From contig JAUVWL010000009.1 in NCBI GenBank assembly GCA_030604135.1, forward strand, positions 1-64,000: DNA of 64,000 nucleotides. Reading direction: 5' to 3'. The DNA comes from Burkholderiales bacterium. Lineage in GTDB: Bacteria; Pseudomonadota; Gammaproteobacteria; Burkholderiales; Burkholderiaceae_C. Position 1 is the first letter of the stretch, and each line of letters starts with the position of its first letter. The notes below the pieces were generated by a model. The model saw only the letters and a program-made list of their open reading frames with translations, made no database searches and was not told the origin of the DNA. Below, in pieces: positions 1 to 8,327 of this stretch. Made by a program: the position numbers and the translations under genes.

Positions 1-550
1 CGATCAGGGCCATGGCGGTGACCGGGATGCTGCCCGGCGGGGCGATGACCTCGCCACCGGGGCCGATCAGGCCGCGTTCGTTGACCAGCTGGGCAAAGCG
101 GATGGCGCTGGCGCCGCCACGGCTGAAGCCGGTGACGGCCACGCCCAGGTCGGCGGGGGTGGCGTCGGGCTGATCCAGGTACTCCAGCGCCGCACGGCGG
201 AAGTCTGTGTAGGCCTCGTTGGCGGCGGCCTCGATGGCGCGTGTGGGCAACACGCCGGCATTGAGCAGGCCTCCCTGGTCGCCCCCGGTGCCGACGCCGG
301 GGTAATAGCGAGATTCCAAGTCGCGGCTGTTGGCCACACGCGCCTGCACGCGAAGCTGGCTGACATTGGTCGGCAGGTCAGTACCCGAGAGCTTCAGATT
401 ACCTTCATCGTTTCTGGTGCCGTCAAAAGCGGCGAAAAAGGTGAAGCGGGTGGTGCAGCCCCGGGCACCAGCCGCCTCCATTTGCTGCCGCGCTTGTGGC
501 ATCCGGGCCAGTTCGGATTCGGTGAGAGGTCGCTCAACTGACGTGCCCAT
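1..550 (-). CDS. Tle1-like (DUF2235) alpha/beta-hydrolase effector, N-terminal part
   Basis: The reverse strand is open without a stop from an ATG at 550 to the window edge (183 codons seen), so the gene is cut off. The early segment FFAAFDGTRNDEGN and the nucleophile elbow GFSRGGA (Ser in GFSRG, about residue 145) match the Tle1-like/DUF2235 phospholipase family, whose members are commonly type VI secretion effectors. The ATG overlaps the stop of the upstream lipoprotein gene by 4 nt (ATGA), so the two are translationally coupled. What is seen is the hydrolase motif and the coupling; a role as a toxin is inferred from family and pairing. No other secretion gene is inside the window. Confidence 0.7.
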   Translation of the reverse strand, partial: MGTSVERPLTESELARMPQARQQMEAAGARGCTTRFTFFAAFDGTRNDEGNLKLSGTDLPTNVSQLRVQARVANSRDLESRYYPGVGTGGDQGGLLNAGVLPTRAIEAAANEAYTDFRRAALEYLDQPDATPADLGVAVTGFSRGGASAIRFAQLVNERGLIGPGGEVIAPPGSIPVTAMALI

Positions 551-1071
551 CAGCGTCCCCCTTTCAGTTCTTGTGTGGGGTAAATTTCGTACACCACGTT
601 GTAACGGGACAGCCAGGTCTTGTGCGTGCGCTGCCGAACGCCCGAGGCCTGGTCTTGCGGGGTCATGATGTACACGTACAGCTGCTGACCATCGATCACA
701 AAGGTCAAGCCATGGCCGCTCATGTCCTTCGGCAAACGACCTCGAAGATCGACCCTGTCTTCCAGCACCTCACCCGTGGCCTTGATGCGCCACTTGACGT
801 GCAAAAACTCGCCAACAGGCATGGGGCCGTTCACGCCAGTCGAAGAACCCACGCTCCTGCCGTCAGTGGATTGGGCCCTGGTCTCCCGGTATTGATCGCC
901 GTAACTGAACTCCAACAGATCAACCTGGTTGGCCCAGCCGTCGTTCCATCCGTTGAAACTGAACGCATGCGGCACCAGCTTCGGGCCACTCGCGCAGCCG
1001 GCCAGGCCCAGGGCCAGCAGCAGGCCCAGTCCGAGCAGCCAACGGGTGAGAGTCTGTCTTGTTGTGGTCAT
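550..1071 (-). CDS. Lipoprotein, candidate immunity partner of the Tle1-like protein
   Basis: 173 aa. The ATG at 1071 is chosen over the longer reading frame (to 1272) because it is preceded by GGGAGA and opens directly into a lipoprotein signal: basic start, hydrophobic run, lipobox LAGC with Cys26. The mature part is a periplasmic or membrane-anchored domain with no motif I recognise. It ends in a 4-nt overlap with the downstream Tle1-like gene. Tle1 effectors are commonly neutralised by periplasmic lipoproteins encoded next to them, so an immunity role is plausible but rests on position and lipidation only. Confidence 0.7.
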   Translation of the reverse strand: MTTTRQTLTRWLLGLGLLLALGLAGCASGPKLVPHAFSFNGWNDGWANQVDLLEFSYGDQYRETRAQSTDGRSVGSSTGVNGPMPVGEFLHVKWRIKATGEVLEDRVDLRGRLPKDMSGHGLTFVIDGQQLYVYIMTPQDQASGVRQRTHKTWLSRYNVVYEIYPTQELKGGR

Positions 1072-1144
1072 GGTGTGTTCTCCCTGAGGACGCGTGCACG
1101 GGTCGGCGCCCGCACCAGCATAAACAAAAAGCCGGGCACAGCCG

Positions 1145-1402
1145 TCACGCCCTTGCCCGCCGGTCGCCATGCGCAGAAGCTCCCTCAAAACACAGACCCT
1201 GGCCGAGCGAACACCGCCTGACGTGCCCGTCCACACACAGCTGCAACACAGCCATGAGCACGTGGTGCTCACACCAGCCGGTGCAACGGATCAGTCCGTC
1301 CAGTGTTTCGGGTGCGGCCGACAAAAGGCCCAGCAACGCTCCCTTGCGCTGCTGCGCCAGGTTCGCTGCAGCGCGTTCCTGGTCAGGTGGTGTGACAGTC
1401 AT
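1145..1402 (-). CDS. Small protein, possibly winged-helix-like, unknown function
   Basis: 85 aa from ATG 1402 (a TTG at 1414 would add four residues). The sequence reads as an alpha-rich small domain (segments GALLGLLSAAP, LDGLIRCTG, HHVLMAVLQLCVDGHV) that resembles a winged-helix fold of the kind with one helix-turn-helix and a short wing. I do not recognise a family. It is co-oriented with the lipoprotein/effector pair 74 nt downstream. No strong ribosome binding site is visible and the other strand is also open here, so this call is tentative. Confidence 0.4.
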   Translation of the reverse strand: MTVTPPDQERAAANLAQQRKGALLGLLSAAPETLDGLIRCTGWCEHHVLMAVLQLCVDGHVRRCSLGQGLCFEGASAHGDRRARA

Positions 1403-1514
1403 TGGCTCTGGCAAGTCGTGCCGGGAGCTGCCGGTGGTGCCCTCCGTCGATCACGACACTTTAGTTCTAATTGAAGCAAGAGTATGCCTGATTCATGGCG
1501 GGCTCCCAAGACAA

Positions 1515-1531
1515 GCGGGTGACGCACCCGC
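1515..1531. other. GC-rich hairpin in the 1403-1587 gap
   Basis: GCGGGTG-ACG-CACCCGC is a perfect 7-bp stem with a 3-nt loop, followed directly by a second small stem around GGCTTCGCC. It lies between the small minus-strand gene and the GST gene. It has no U-tract, so it may be a structured leader or a weak terminator. A TAATAT at 1547-1552 could be a -10 element for the GST gene, but no good -35 is visible. Nothing else is seen in this gap. Confidence 0.3.
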
Positions 1532-1587
1532 GCGGCTTCGCCGCCTAATATGGGCACCTGCAACAACCCACATCAACGGAGACCACC

Positions 1588-2241
1588 ATGCTCACCCTCT
1601 GCGGCTTCTCGGCCAGCAACTACTACAACAAGGTCAAGCTCGCCCTGCTCGAAAAAGGCCTGCCTTTCGAAGAAGAGCTGGCCTGGGTCGGCGAGACCGA
1701 TCTGGCCGCCAGCCCGCTGGGCAAGGTGCCCTACCTCAAGACCGACGAAGGCACGCTGTGCGAGTCCACCGTCATGCTCGAATACATCGAGGCGAAGCAC
1801 CCGCAGCCGGCCTTGCTGCCGGCCGACCCGTTTGCCGCCGCCAAGGTGCGCGAGCTGCTGCGCTACCTGGAGCTGCACCTGGAGCTGGTGGCGCGCAACC
1901 TCTACCCCGAGGCCTTCTTCGGTGGCAAGATCAGTGACGCGGCCAAGGAGAAGACCGGTCAGCAGCTGGAGAAGAACATCGCCGCCTTCGCGAAGCTGGC
2001 GAAGTTCTCGCCCTTCATTGCCGGCGACAGTTTCACCCTGGCCGATTGCGCGGCTGTCGTGCACCTGCCGCTGGTCTCCGGCGCCACCAGGATCATCTAC
2101 GGCCGCGACTACCTGGCCGAACTGCCGGTTCGCGACTACCTGAAGAAGGTCGGAGAACGGCCGAGTGTGGTGAAGGTCAATGCCGACCGCAAGACCAACA
2201 CCGAGCTGATGATGCAGCGCGCCCGCGCGGCCAAAAGCTGA
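1588..2241 (+). CDS. Glutathione S-transferase family protein
   Basis: 217 aa, cytosolic. The N-terminal half is the thioredoxin-like GST domain: CGFSASNYYNKVKLALLEKG start, the cis-Pro segment GKVPYL (about residues 46-51), and the glutathione-contacting ESTVMLEYIE segment (about 58-67). The C-terminal half is the helical domain with SFTLADCAAV, the usual N-capping box. These proteins conjugate or reduce substrates with glutathione; the substrate is unknown. The ATG at 1588 is preceded by a GGAGA-type site. It sits 16 nt ahead of the esterase-monooxygenase fusion, so the two are probably cotranscribed. Confidence 0.9.
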   Translation: MLTLCGFSASNYYNKVKLALLEKGLPFEEELAWVGETDLAASPLGKVPYLKTDEGTLCESTVMLEYIEAKHPQPALLPADPFAAAKVRELLRYLELHLELVARNLYPEAFFGGKISDAAKEKTGQQLEKNIAAFAKLAKFSPFIAGDSFTLADCAAVVHLPLVSGATRIIYGRDYLAELPVRDYLKKVGERPSVVKVNADRKTNTELMMQRARAAKS

Positions 2242-2257
2242 CGCCGCCGGACCACCT

Positions 2258-4672
2258 GTGCCGAGGCACGATCTGCCCCAGAACGTCCCGGGCGTGGACA
2301 TCCACCGGCCCGAGGGTCTGTTCGAGGGCTTGCTGGCAGGGGTGCTGCGCATTACCCTGCGTGCCCTGCTCAAACCGGTGTTCTCGCCGCGCTGGTCCAT
2401 CGGCTTCCAGCGCCGCTGGCTGCGCCTGCTCTCGCACACCACCCTGGTTCCGCGCTCGGTGCGCATCACACCCGGCACCGTCGGTGGCGTACCCGGCGAG
2501 TGGCTGCGCCACGGCGACGCGCCACCCGTGCGCGACGGCAGCCTGCTCTACCTGCACGGGGGTGCCTACTGTGTCGGCGGCCCGGCCACGCACCGCGCCC
2601 TCACGGCGCGGCTGGCCCAGGGCATGGGCGTGCCGGTGTTCGTGGCCGACTACCGGCTGGCGCCCGAGCACCGTTTTCCGGCCGCGCTGGACGACGCGCT
2701 GGCGGCCTACCGCGCGCTGCGCCTGCAGGGGCCGGTGGTGGTGGCGGGCGACTCCGCCGGCGGCGGGCTGGCCCTGTCGCTGGCGCTCGCGCTGCGCGAG
2801 GCCGGCGACGCGCCACCGGCCGGCCTGCTGCTGCTCTCGCCCTGGGCCGACATGGCGCCCGACACCGTGCCCGAAGAGCCGCCGGGCGAGGTCATGCTCA
2901 GCGCCGCCTGGGCGCAGGCCTGTGCGGCCCACTACCTCGGGCCAACACCCGACGCACGGGCCTGGATGGGCTCACCGCTGAAGGCCAATCTGCGCGGCCT
3001 GCCACCGGCGCTGATCCAGGCGGGCACCAACGAGATGCTGCACGGCCAGGCACTGGCCCTGCACCAGGCCCTGCGGTCGGCCGGTGTGGACAGCCATTGC
3101 GACATCACCGAGCGCCGCTGGCATGTGTTCCAGCTGCATGGGGGTGCCCTGCGCAGTTCCGACCAAGCCATTGCGCGTCTGAGCCGTTTTGCCCGCCAGC
3201 GCCTGGACGCGGTGGCCGAACCCCGCCACAGCGAACACGAGGTGGTGATCATGGGCGCCGGCATGTCCGGGGTCTGCATGGGCATCGGGCTGAACCGGAC
3301 CGGCATCACGGACTGGGTGATCCTGGAGAAGCAGCCCGGCGTGGGTGGCACCTGGTGGGACAACACCTACCCGGGTGCCCATGTGGACGTGCCCTCGCCG
3401 GTGTACGCGTTTTCGTTTGCGCCCAACCCGCGGTGGTCGCGGCGCTTCGCGTCGGCACCTGAAATCCAGCGCTATGTGCAGGGCCTGGCGGACCGGCACC
3501 ACCTGGGCGCCCGCACGCGCCTGGGCAGCGAGCTGACCGAAGCGCGTTTTGACGAGACCACCGGCCACTGGCATTTGCGCACGGCGCGCGGTGACACGCT
3601 GCGCGCACGCTTTTTTGTCTGCAGCACCGGGCCGCTGAACCAGCCGCGCTGGCCCGACATCCCCGGCCTGCACAGCTTCGCCGGGGACCGCCTGCATTCG
3701 GCCCGCTGGGACCACACCATTCCGGTGGCCGGGCGCCGCGTGGCCGTGATCGGCACCGGTTCCACCGCCTCTCAGCTGGTGCCCCCCATCGCGCAGCAGG
3801 CCGCACGCCTGCATGTCTTTCAGCGTACCGCGAACTGGGTGATGCCCCGGCTGGACCGGCGCTACGGCCGGATCGACCGCCTGCTGGCCCACCTGCCGCC
3901 CTACGCGGCCTTCACGCGCTGGACCTGGATGCAGGTGCTCGAATGGGGCCGACGCGGCTTCGACGAGGGCACGCTGGCACGTCGCGGCATGCTCAAGACC
4001 GCTGCCGCCCATCGCGCCAGACAGGTGCCCGACCCGACGCTGCGCGAGGCGCTGACCCCGCCCTACCCGCTGGGCTGCAAACGCATCATCTACTCCAACG
4101 ATTTCTACCCGGCCCTCACGCGGGCCCATGTGGAACTGGTGACCACCGGCATCGAGCGCATCACGCCGCGTGGCATCGTCACCACCGACGGCCGCGAACG
4201 GCCGGTGGACGTGCTGGTGTGTGCCACCGGCTTCGAGACGGTGCAGCTGCTCTCATCGGTCAAGGTCACCGGCCTGAACGACCAGACCTTGCGACAGGCC
4301 TGGGCCGACGGGCCACAGGCCTACCACGGCATCAGCGTCGCGGGCTTTCCCAACCTGTTCCTGATGCTGGGCCCCAACACCGCCACCGGCCACACATCCA
4401 CCCTGCTGTACATCGAACCCGAGGTGCGCCACGTCATCGCCTGCATGCAGCGGGTCGGACGCGAAGGCCAACGCTGGATCGAGGTACGGGCCGAGGTGAT
4501 GGCCGAACACAACGGGTCGCTGCAGCAGCGCCTGGGCGGTTCGGTCTGGGCCCAGTGCCGCAGCTGGTACCGCATGGACGGCGGCAAGATCGTGGCCCTG
4601 TTTCCCGGCTTCACCGCCGAGTATGTGAAGGCCGTGCAGCGGCCGGATGGTCAGGCCTACCGGCTGGGCTGA
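2258..4672 (+). CDS. Esterase (HSL family) fused to flavin-containing Baeyer-Villiger monooxygenase
   Basis: 804 aa from a GTG at 2258. Residues about 90-315 are an HSL-type alpha/beta hydrolase: oxyanion HGG at 100-102, GDSAGG with Ser166, candidate acid Glu259 and His289. Residues about 327-804 are a class I flavin monooxygenase: FAD-binding GAGMSG at 333-338, GGTWWDNTYPG from 363, the Baeyer-Villiger fingerprint FAGDRLHSARWD at 474-485, and the second dinucleotide fold IGTGSTASQ from 498. Baeyer-Villiger enzymes turn ketones into esters or lactones with NADPH and O2; the esterase half would hydrolyse the product. There is no stop or frameshift between the halves. The substrate is unknown. 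It converges with the PQQ alcohol dehydrogenase gene. Confidence 0.9.
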   Translation: MPRHDLPQNVPGVDIHRPEGLFEGLLAGVLRITLRALLKPVFSPRWSIGFQRRWLRLLSHTTLVPRSVRITPGTVGGVPGEWLRHGDAPPVRDGSLLYLHGGAYCVGGPATHRALTARLAQGMGVPVFVADYRLAPEHRFPAALDDALAAYRALRLQGPVVVAGDSAGGGLALSLALALREAGDAPPAGLLLLSPWADMAPDTVPEEPPGEVMLSAAWAQACAAHYLGPTPDARAWMGSPLKANLRGLPPALIQAGTNEMLHGQALALHQALRSAGVDSHCDITERRWHVFQLHGGALRSSDQAIARLSRFARQRLDAVAEPRHSEHEVVIMGAGMSGVCMGIGLNRTGITDWVILEKQPGVGGTWWDNTYPGAHVDVPSPVYAFSFAPNPRWSRRFASAPEIQRYVQGLADRHHLGARTRLGSELTEARFDETTGHWHLRTARGDTLRARFFVCSTGPLNQPRWPDIPGLHSFAGDRLHSARWDHTIPVAGRRVAVIGTGSTASQLVPPIAQQAARLHVFQRTANWVMPRLDRRYGRIDRLLAHLPPYAAFTRWTWMQVLEWGRRGFDEGTLARRGMLKTAAAHRARQVPDPTLREALTPPYPLGCKRIIYSNDFYPALTRAHVELVTTGIERITPRGIVTTDGRERPVDVLVCATGFETVQLLSSVKVTGLNDQTLRQAWADGPQAYHGISVAGFPNLFLMLGPNTATGHTSTLLYIEPEVRHVIACMQRVGREGQRWIEVRAEVMAEHNGSLQQRLGGSVWAQCRSWYRMDGGKIVALFPGFTAEYVKAVQRPDGQAYRLG

Positions 4673-4709
4673 CCCGGGCTCCTGCAAACAAGACCCGGGC
4701 CACCCACAT

Positions 4710-6842
4710 TCACTTCTTGGGCCGGATGGCGTCGGCCGTGCCCTGGATGAAGGCCTTGATCTTCTGCACGTCGTCCTGGCTGAGCCGGCCGGTGAAGTCC
4801 GGCATGCCGCGCGCGGTCGCCGGCCCCTTGAACACGAAGTTCTCCAAGTTTGCGATGATGGCCGCGTCCTTGTAACCCAGGTTCGGGATGTTGCCACCGC
4901 GGTCGACACCGGGCACACCATGGCAGAAGGCGCAGTTCTGCACATACAGCGCGGTGCCGGCCGGCACGTGGCTCGGATCGTAGGGCACCCCCTCCACCAG
5001 CTTGCCCAGCTGCACCGCCACATGGGCCGGCGGCTCGGCCTTGCCGCCCACGGCAAAGGTGTAGACCGTGCCCGGGCCCAGGCGCTCGGTGGCACGGGCG
5101 GCCAGACCATAGACACCACCCCAGCCAACCGCAATCGAGACGTACTGCTTGCCATCGACCAGGTAGGTCGAGGGCGCTGCGATCACGCCGGACCCGGTGG
5201 GCGCTTCCCACAGCTTCTGGCCGTTGGTCGCGTTGAAGGCCATGAAGCGCCCGTCGGCCGTGCCCTGGAACACCAGGTTGCCGGCCGTGGTCAGCGTGCC
5301 GCCGTTCCACGGCGAAACGTGTTCGTGCGTCCAGGCCGCCTGCTGCTTGACGGGGTCCCAGGCCACCAGCCGGCCAAAGGGCTGGCTCTTGGGTGGTTCG
5401 GCGTTGAGAATGGTGCCCAGGTTCCAGCCCAGGCCGCTGTGCGGCTCGAACACGTTCTGCGCGTTGAACTTCCACTCGCGGTTGTCCATCATGGTCACCG
5501 GCACATGCTGCACCGGCATATAGGCCAGGCCCGTTTGCGGGTTGAAGGACATGGAGTGCCAGTTGCGGGCGCCAAAGGCGCTCGGGATGATCTCGCGCGG
5601 CCGGTCACCCGAGCGGGCGATCTCGGTCTCGATCGGACGGCCGTTCTTGTCGTAACCGGTGGCCCAGTTGACCTCGACGAAATTCTTGGCCGAGATGAAC
5701 TGGCCGTTGGTGCGGTCGATCACAAAAAAGAAGCCGTTCTTGGGCGCATGCAGGATGACCTTGCGCGGCTTGCCCTCCAGCGTGATGTCGGCCAGGATCA
5801 TGGGCTGGGTCGAGGTGAAGTCCCAGTTGTCGCCCGGTGTCTGCTGGTAGTGCCAGACGTACTTGCCGGTGTCCGGATTCAGCGCCACGATGGACGCCAG
5901 GTACAGGTTGTCGCCACCGGCAGGGCTGCGCTGTTTCTGCGCCCAGGGCGAACCGTTGCCGGTGCCCACGTACATCAGGTTCAGCTCGGGGTCAAAGGTC
6001 AGGGTGTCCCAGGCGGTGCCACCACCGCCGAACTCCCACCACTTGCCCGCCGGGTCCCAGGTCTTGGCGGCACGCTCCATCGACTCGTCCTCGAACGGTT
6101 TGCTCGGGTCACCCGGCACAGTGAACCAGCGCCATTGCTGCTCGCCGGTCTTCGCATCGTAGGCGGTGATGTAGCCGCGCACGCCATACTCGGCACCGCC
6201 GTTGCCGATGATCACCTTGCCCTTGAACACACGCGGCGCACCGGTGATGGTGTAGCTGAACTTGCGGTCGATGATGGTGTCCTTCTCCCACACCTTCTGG
6301 CCGGTGGCCGCGTCCAGCGCAATCAGGCGCCCGTCGTAGGAGGCCACAAACACCTTGCCCTCGTGCAGCGCGACGCCGCGGTTGACCACATCGCAGCAGC
6401 CCCTGAAGCCACCGTCACGCGGCACCTTGGGGTCGTAGGTCCAGATGCGCTTGCCGGTGCGCACGTCCACCGCATGCACGATGCTCCACGATGCGGTCAC
6501 GTACATGATGCCGTCGACCACCAGCGGGGTGGCCTCGACACCGCGCGTCGACTCCAGGTTGTAGGACCAGACCAGCCCCAGATCCTTCACGTTGCTGGCG
6601 TTGATCTGGTTCAGGCGCGAGAAGCGCGTCTCGGCATAGTCCAGTCCGTAGCTGGGCCAGTCGGCCGACTGGCGGGCGTTGGCCTTCATGAAAGCCTCGT
6701 TGACCTTGGCCGTGGCCACCCGGATGTGCTCGGGCGAACCCTTGGCGGGTGACTGGGCGTGCGCAGCGCCCACCATGGCCATGGCAGCCGCCAGGCACCA
6801 GGCGCGTCGCCACCGGGTGGAGGAAAGTGCAAGCGTGTTCAT
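4710..6842 (-). CDS. Quinohaemoprotein alcohol dehydrogenase (PQQ + cytochrome c domain)
   Basis: 710 aa with a signal peptide ending in AHAQ (about residue 30), so periplasmic. Residues about 60-600 form the eight-bladed PQQ propeller, with the vicinal disulfide Cys149-Cys150 (RGCCDVV), GVEATP at 101-106 and the Asp-bearing DNWDFTST segment. The C-terminal domain carries a haem c site CAFCH at about 637-641, with a likely distal Met in ARGMPDF. This is the type II layout (fused haem domain) that oxidises primary or secondary alcohols and passes electrons to soluble carriers. No PQQ biosynthesis gene is in the window. It is transcribed divergently from the AcoR-like gene, which probably regulates it. 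Confidence 0.93.
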   Translation of the reverse strand: MNTLALSSTRWRRAWCLAAAMAMVGAAHAQSPAKGSPEHIRVATAKVNEAFMKANARQSADWPSYGLDYAETRFSRLNQINASNVKDLGLVWSYNLESTRGVEATPLVVDGIMYVTASWSIVHAVDVRTGKRIWTYDPKVPRDGGFRGCCDVVNRGVALHEGKVFVASYDGRLIALDAATGQKVWEKDTIIDRKFSYTITGAPRVFKGKVIIGNGGAEYGVRGYITAYDAKTGEQQWRWFTVPGDPSKPFEDESMERAAKTWDPAGKWWEFGGGGTAWDTLTFDPELNLMYVGTGNGSPWAQKQRSPAGGDNLYLASIVALNPDTGKYVWHYQQTPGDNWDFTSTQPMILADITLEGKPRKVILHAPKNGFFFVIDRTNGQFISAKNFVEVNWATGYDKNGRPIETEIARSGDRPREIIPSAFGARNWHSMSFNPQTGLAYMPVQHVPVTMMDNREWKFNAQNVFEPHSGLGWNLGTILNAEPPKSQPFGRLVAWDPVKQQAAWTHEHVSPWNGGTLTTAGNLVFQGTADGRFMAFNATNGQKLWEAPTGSGVIAAPSTYLVDGKQYVSIAVGWGGVYGLAARATERLGPGTVYTFAVGGKAEPPAHVAVQLGKLVEGVPYDPSHVPAGTALYVQNCAFCHGVPGVDRGGNIPNLGYKDAAIIANLENFVFKGPATARGMPDFTGRLSQDDVQKIKAFIQGTADAIRPKK

Positions 6843-6987
6843 CGTGTCTCCTGTGTTGTGCCTGCGCTGAGCAGGTCCGCTGTTTCGCCCGCGCGCGCTT
6901 TGCCCAGGGCTGGTCGCGCATCAGGACACGTTCATCATGGACAAAGCCCTGGCGCCCATCACCCTCGGGTTTTCCCTGTGATCAAAG

Positions 6988-7004
6988 TGTTCCACGTCGG
7001 AACA
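6988..7004. promoter_or_regulatory. Palindromic operator TGTTCC-N5-GGAACA
   Basis: A perfect inverted repeat with 6-bp arms and a 5-bp spacer lies in the 273-bp gap between the divergent PQQ dehydrogenase and AcoR-like genes, about 150 bp upstream of the former start and 120 bp upstream of the latter. The position suits an upstream activating sequence for a Fis-HTH dimer such as the AcoR-like protein. No convincing -24/-12 sigma-54 element was found between it and the dehydrogenase. Assignment to the neighbouring regulator is inference. Confidence 0.55.
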
Positions 7005-7115
7005 GGTGGACAGTGGTTTGAGGGCTAACCCGCATGGGCGCGGGACGGGTCGGCCCACATACTCGATCCACGGGCCGTCGCCGGACCCGCCCGCCGCTGC
7101 CTGCTGCCCTGCCCC

Positions 7116-8315
7116 ATGACGACACCCCGCCCGCTGAGACAACTGTTCTTTGCCGAACCGGCACAACGCACCTCCCTGGCCCGGGAGCGTTTCTTCGAGG
7201 AGGGACAGCGCCCCAGCGGACTGGTGGACGAAGCCGTTTTCCAGTCCTGGTTGCGCTGCTGCTCGGCCCACCGGCACCCGGGTGAGGCGGTGAGTTTCGA
7301 GCCCGTCAGCCGCAGCCGTGTGCACAGCAGCCTGGGCCGCAACCGCGATCTGCTGCAGGCCAGCCACCCCGAGCTGGGCCACATGGAGGCGGCGCTCGGC
7401 GGCACCGACTGCCGTGTGCTGCTGACCGACGACCAGGGCGTGATCATCCATGCCACCCCCTCGGGAGGCAGGCGGACGCAGCCTCTGCTCGATGTCGCCT
7501 CCCGGGTGGGTGTGAACATCGCCGAAGGCCATGTCGGCACCAATGCGCCCGGCATCGTCGCCCGCACAGGTCAAGCCTGCACCGTTTCGGGGGCCGAGCA
7601 TTTCTTCGATTGCCTGCAGGCCATGCATTGCGCTGCCGCTCCCATCCGTGACATCCATGGACGGCTGGCCGGCGTACTGGACATCTCGGTCGAAAGCCAG
7701 GCCTTTCCGTTCGACGCGGCGGCCGTGGTCGCCAGCTACGCAACCACCATCGAAAACCGCCTGCTGCTGCTGCAGTCGGCCGAACACCTGGTGCTGTGTT
7801 TCCAGGCCAGCCCCAGCCTGCTGGGCACACCGCTCGAAGCGCTGGCCGGCATCGACCGCTCAGGCCAGCTGGTCTGGCTCAACGCCGCCGCGCGGCGACT
7901 GACCGGCTGCGATGACCCGACGGGCAGCGGAGCGGTGTCCGTGTTCGGCGCCACGGCCGAGCAGCTCATGGCCTTGTCGCGTAACGCCAGCGCCCGCATC
8001 TGGCGCCTGCCCAACGGACTGGGCATCTGGATCCGGGGCCGGGCCCCGCTGGGCAATGGCGTGGACTTCCGACATGCCGTGGCGCTGCCTTTGGCGCCGG
8101 CCCCCAGCGGTGACCAGCGCACGGAACCGGCCACACCGCGTGCGACCCAGCCGGCCACGCTGCTGGACCACAGCCAGCGGCTGATCGAGACCACGCTGGC
8201 CGAGCACGACGGCAACATCGCACGGGCCGCACGCGCCCTGGGTGTGTCCCGCGGCATGCTGTACCGCCGCCTGCGGCGTGACCCTCAGCACGGCACGCCG
8301 GCAGCGCCCCGCTGA
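7116..8315 (+). CDS. AcoR-like GAF/Fis-HTH transcriptional regulator without AAA+ domain
   Basis: 399 aa. The N-terminal region matches AcoR-type activators, with a GAF domain at about residues 85-195 (VGVNIAEGHVGTNAPG is a typical AcoR-family segment). A PAS-like region follows (about 210-310, IDRSGQLVWLNAAARRLTG). The C-terminus is a Fis-type helix-turn-helix (about 352-385, DGNIARAARALGVSRGMLYRRL). Canonical AcoR proteins are about 600-670 aa and carry a sigma-54-activating ATPase between sensor and HTH. Here there is no Walker A, no GAFTGA and no room for one. It probably controls the divergent alcohol dehydrogenase as a sigma-54-independent regulator. Confidence 0.8.
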   Translation: MTTPRPLRQLFFAEPAQRTSLARERFFEEGQRPSGLVDEAVFQSWLRCCSAHRHPGEAVSFEPVSRSRVHSSLGRNRDLLQASHPELGHMEAALGGTDCRVLLTDDQGVIIHATPSGGRRTQPLLDVASRVGVNIAEGHVGTNAPGIVARTGQACTVSGAEHFFDCLQAMHCAAAPIRDIHGRLAGVLDISVESQAFPFDAAAVVASYATTIENRLLLLQSAEHLVLCFQASPSLLGTPLEALAGIDRSGQLVWLNAAARRLTGCDDPTGSGAVSVFGATAEQLMALSRNASARIWRLPNGLGIWIRGRAPLGNGVDFRHAVALPLAPAPSGDQRTEPATPRATQPATLLDHSQRLIETTLAEHDGNIARAARALGVSRGMLYRRLRRDPQHGTPAAPR

Positions 8316-8327
8316 AACACCGGCCGG

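Noticed and set aside
1059..1937. Long plus-strand open frame across the lipoprotein and GST genes
   Set aside because: It has Arg/Ala/Pro-rich shadow composition, no motif, and runs antisense to the lipoprotein and out of frame with a clear GST gene.
4647..6752. 701-codon plus-strand open frame opposite the PQQ dehydrogenase
   Set aside because: It is the antisense shadow of a gene with signal peptide, vicinal Cys pair and haem site; its own translation is rich in His/Gly/Arg with no fold signature.
6843..6987. Sigma-54 promoter for the PQQ dehydrogenase
   Set aside because: A GG-N10-GC can be found in the GC-rich leader, but without the TGGCAC or TTGC contexts, so it is not convincing.
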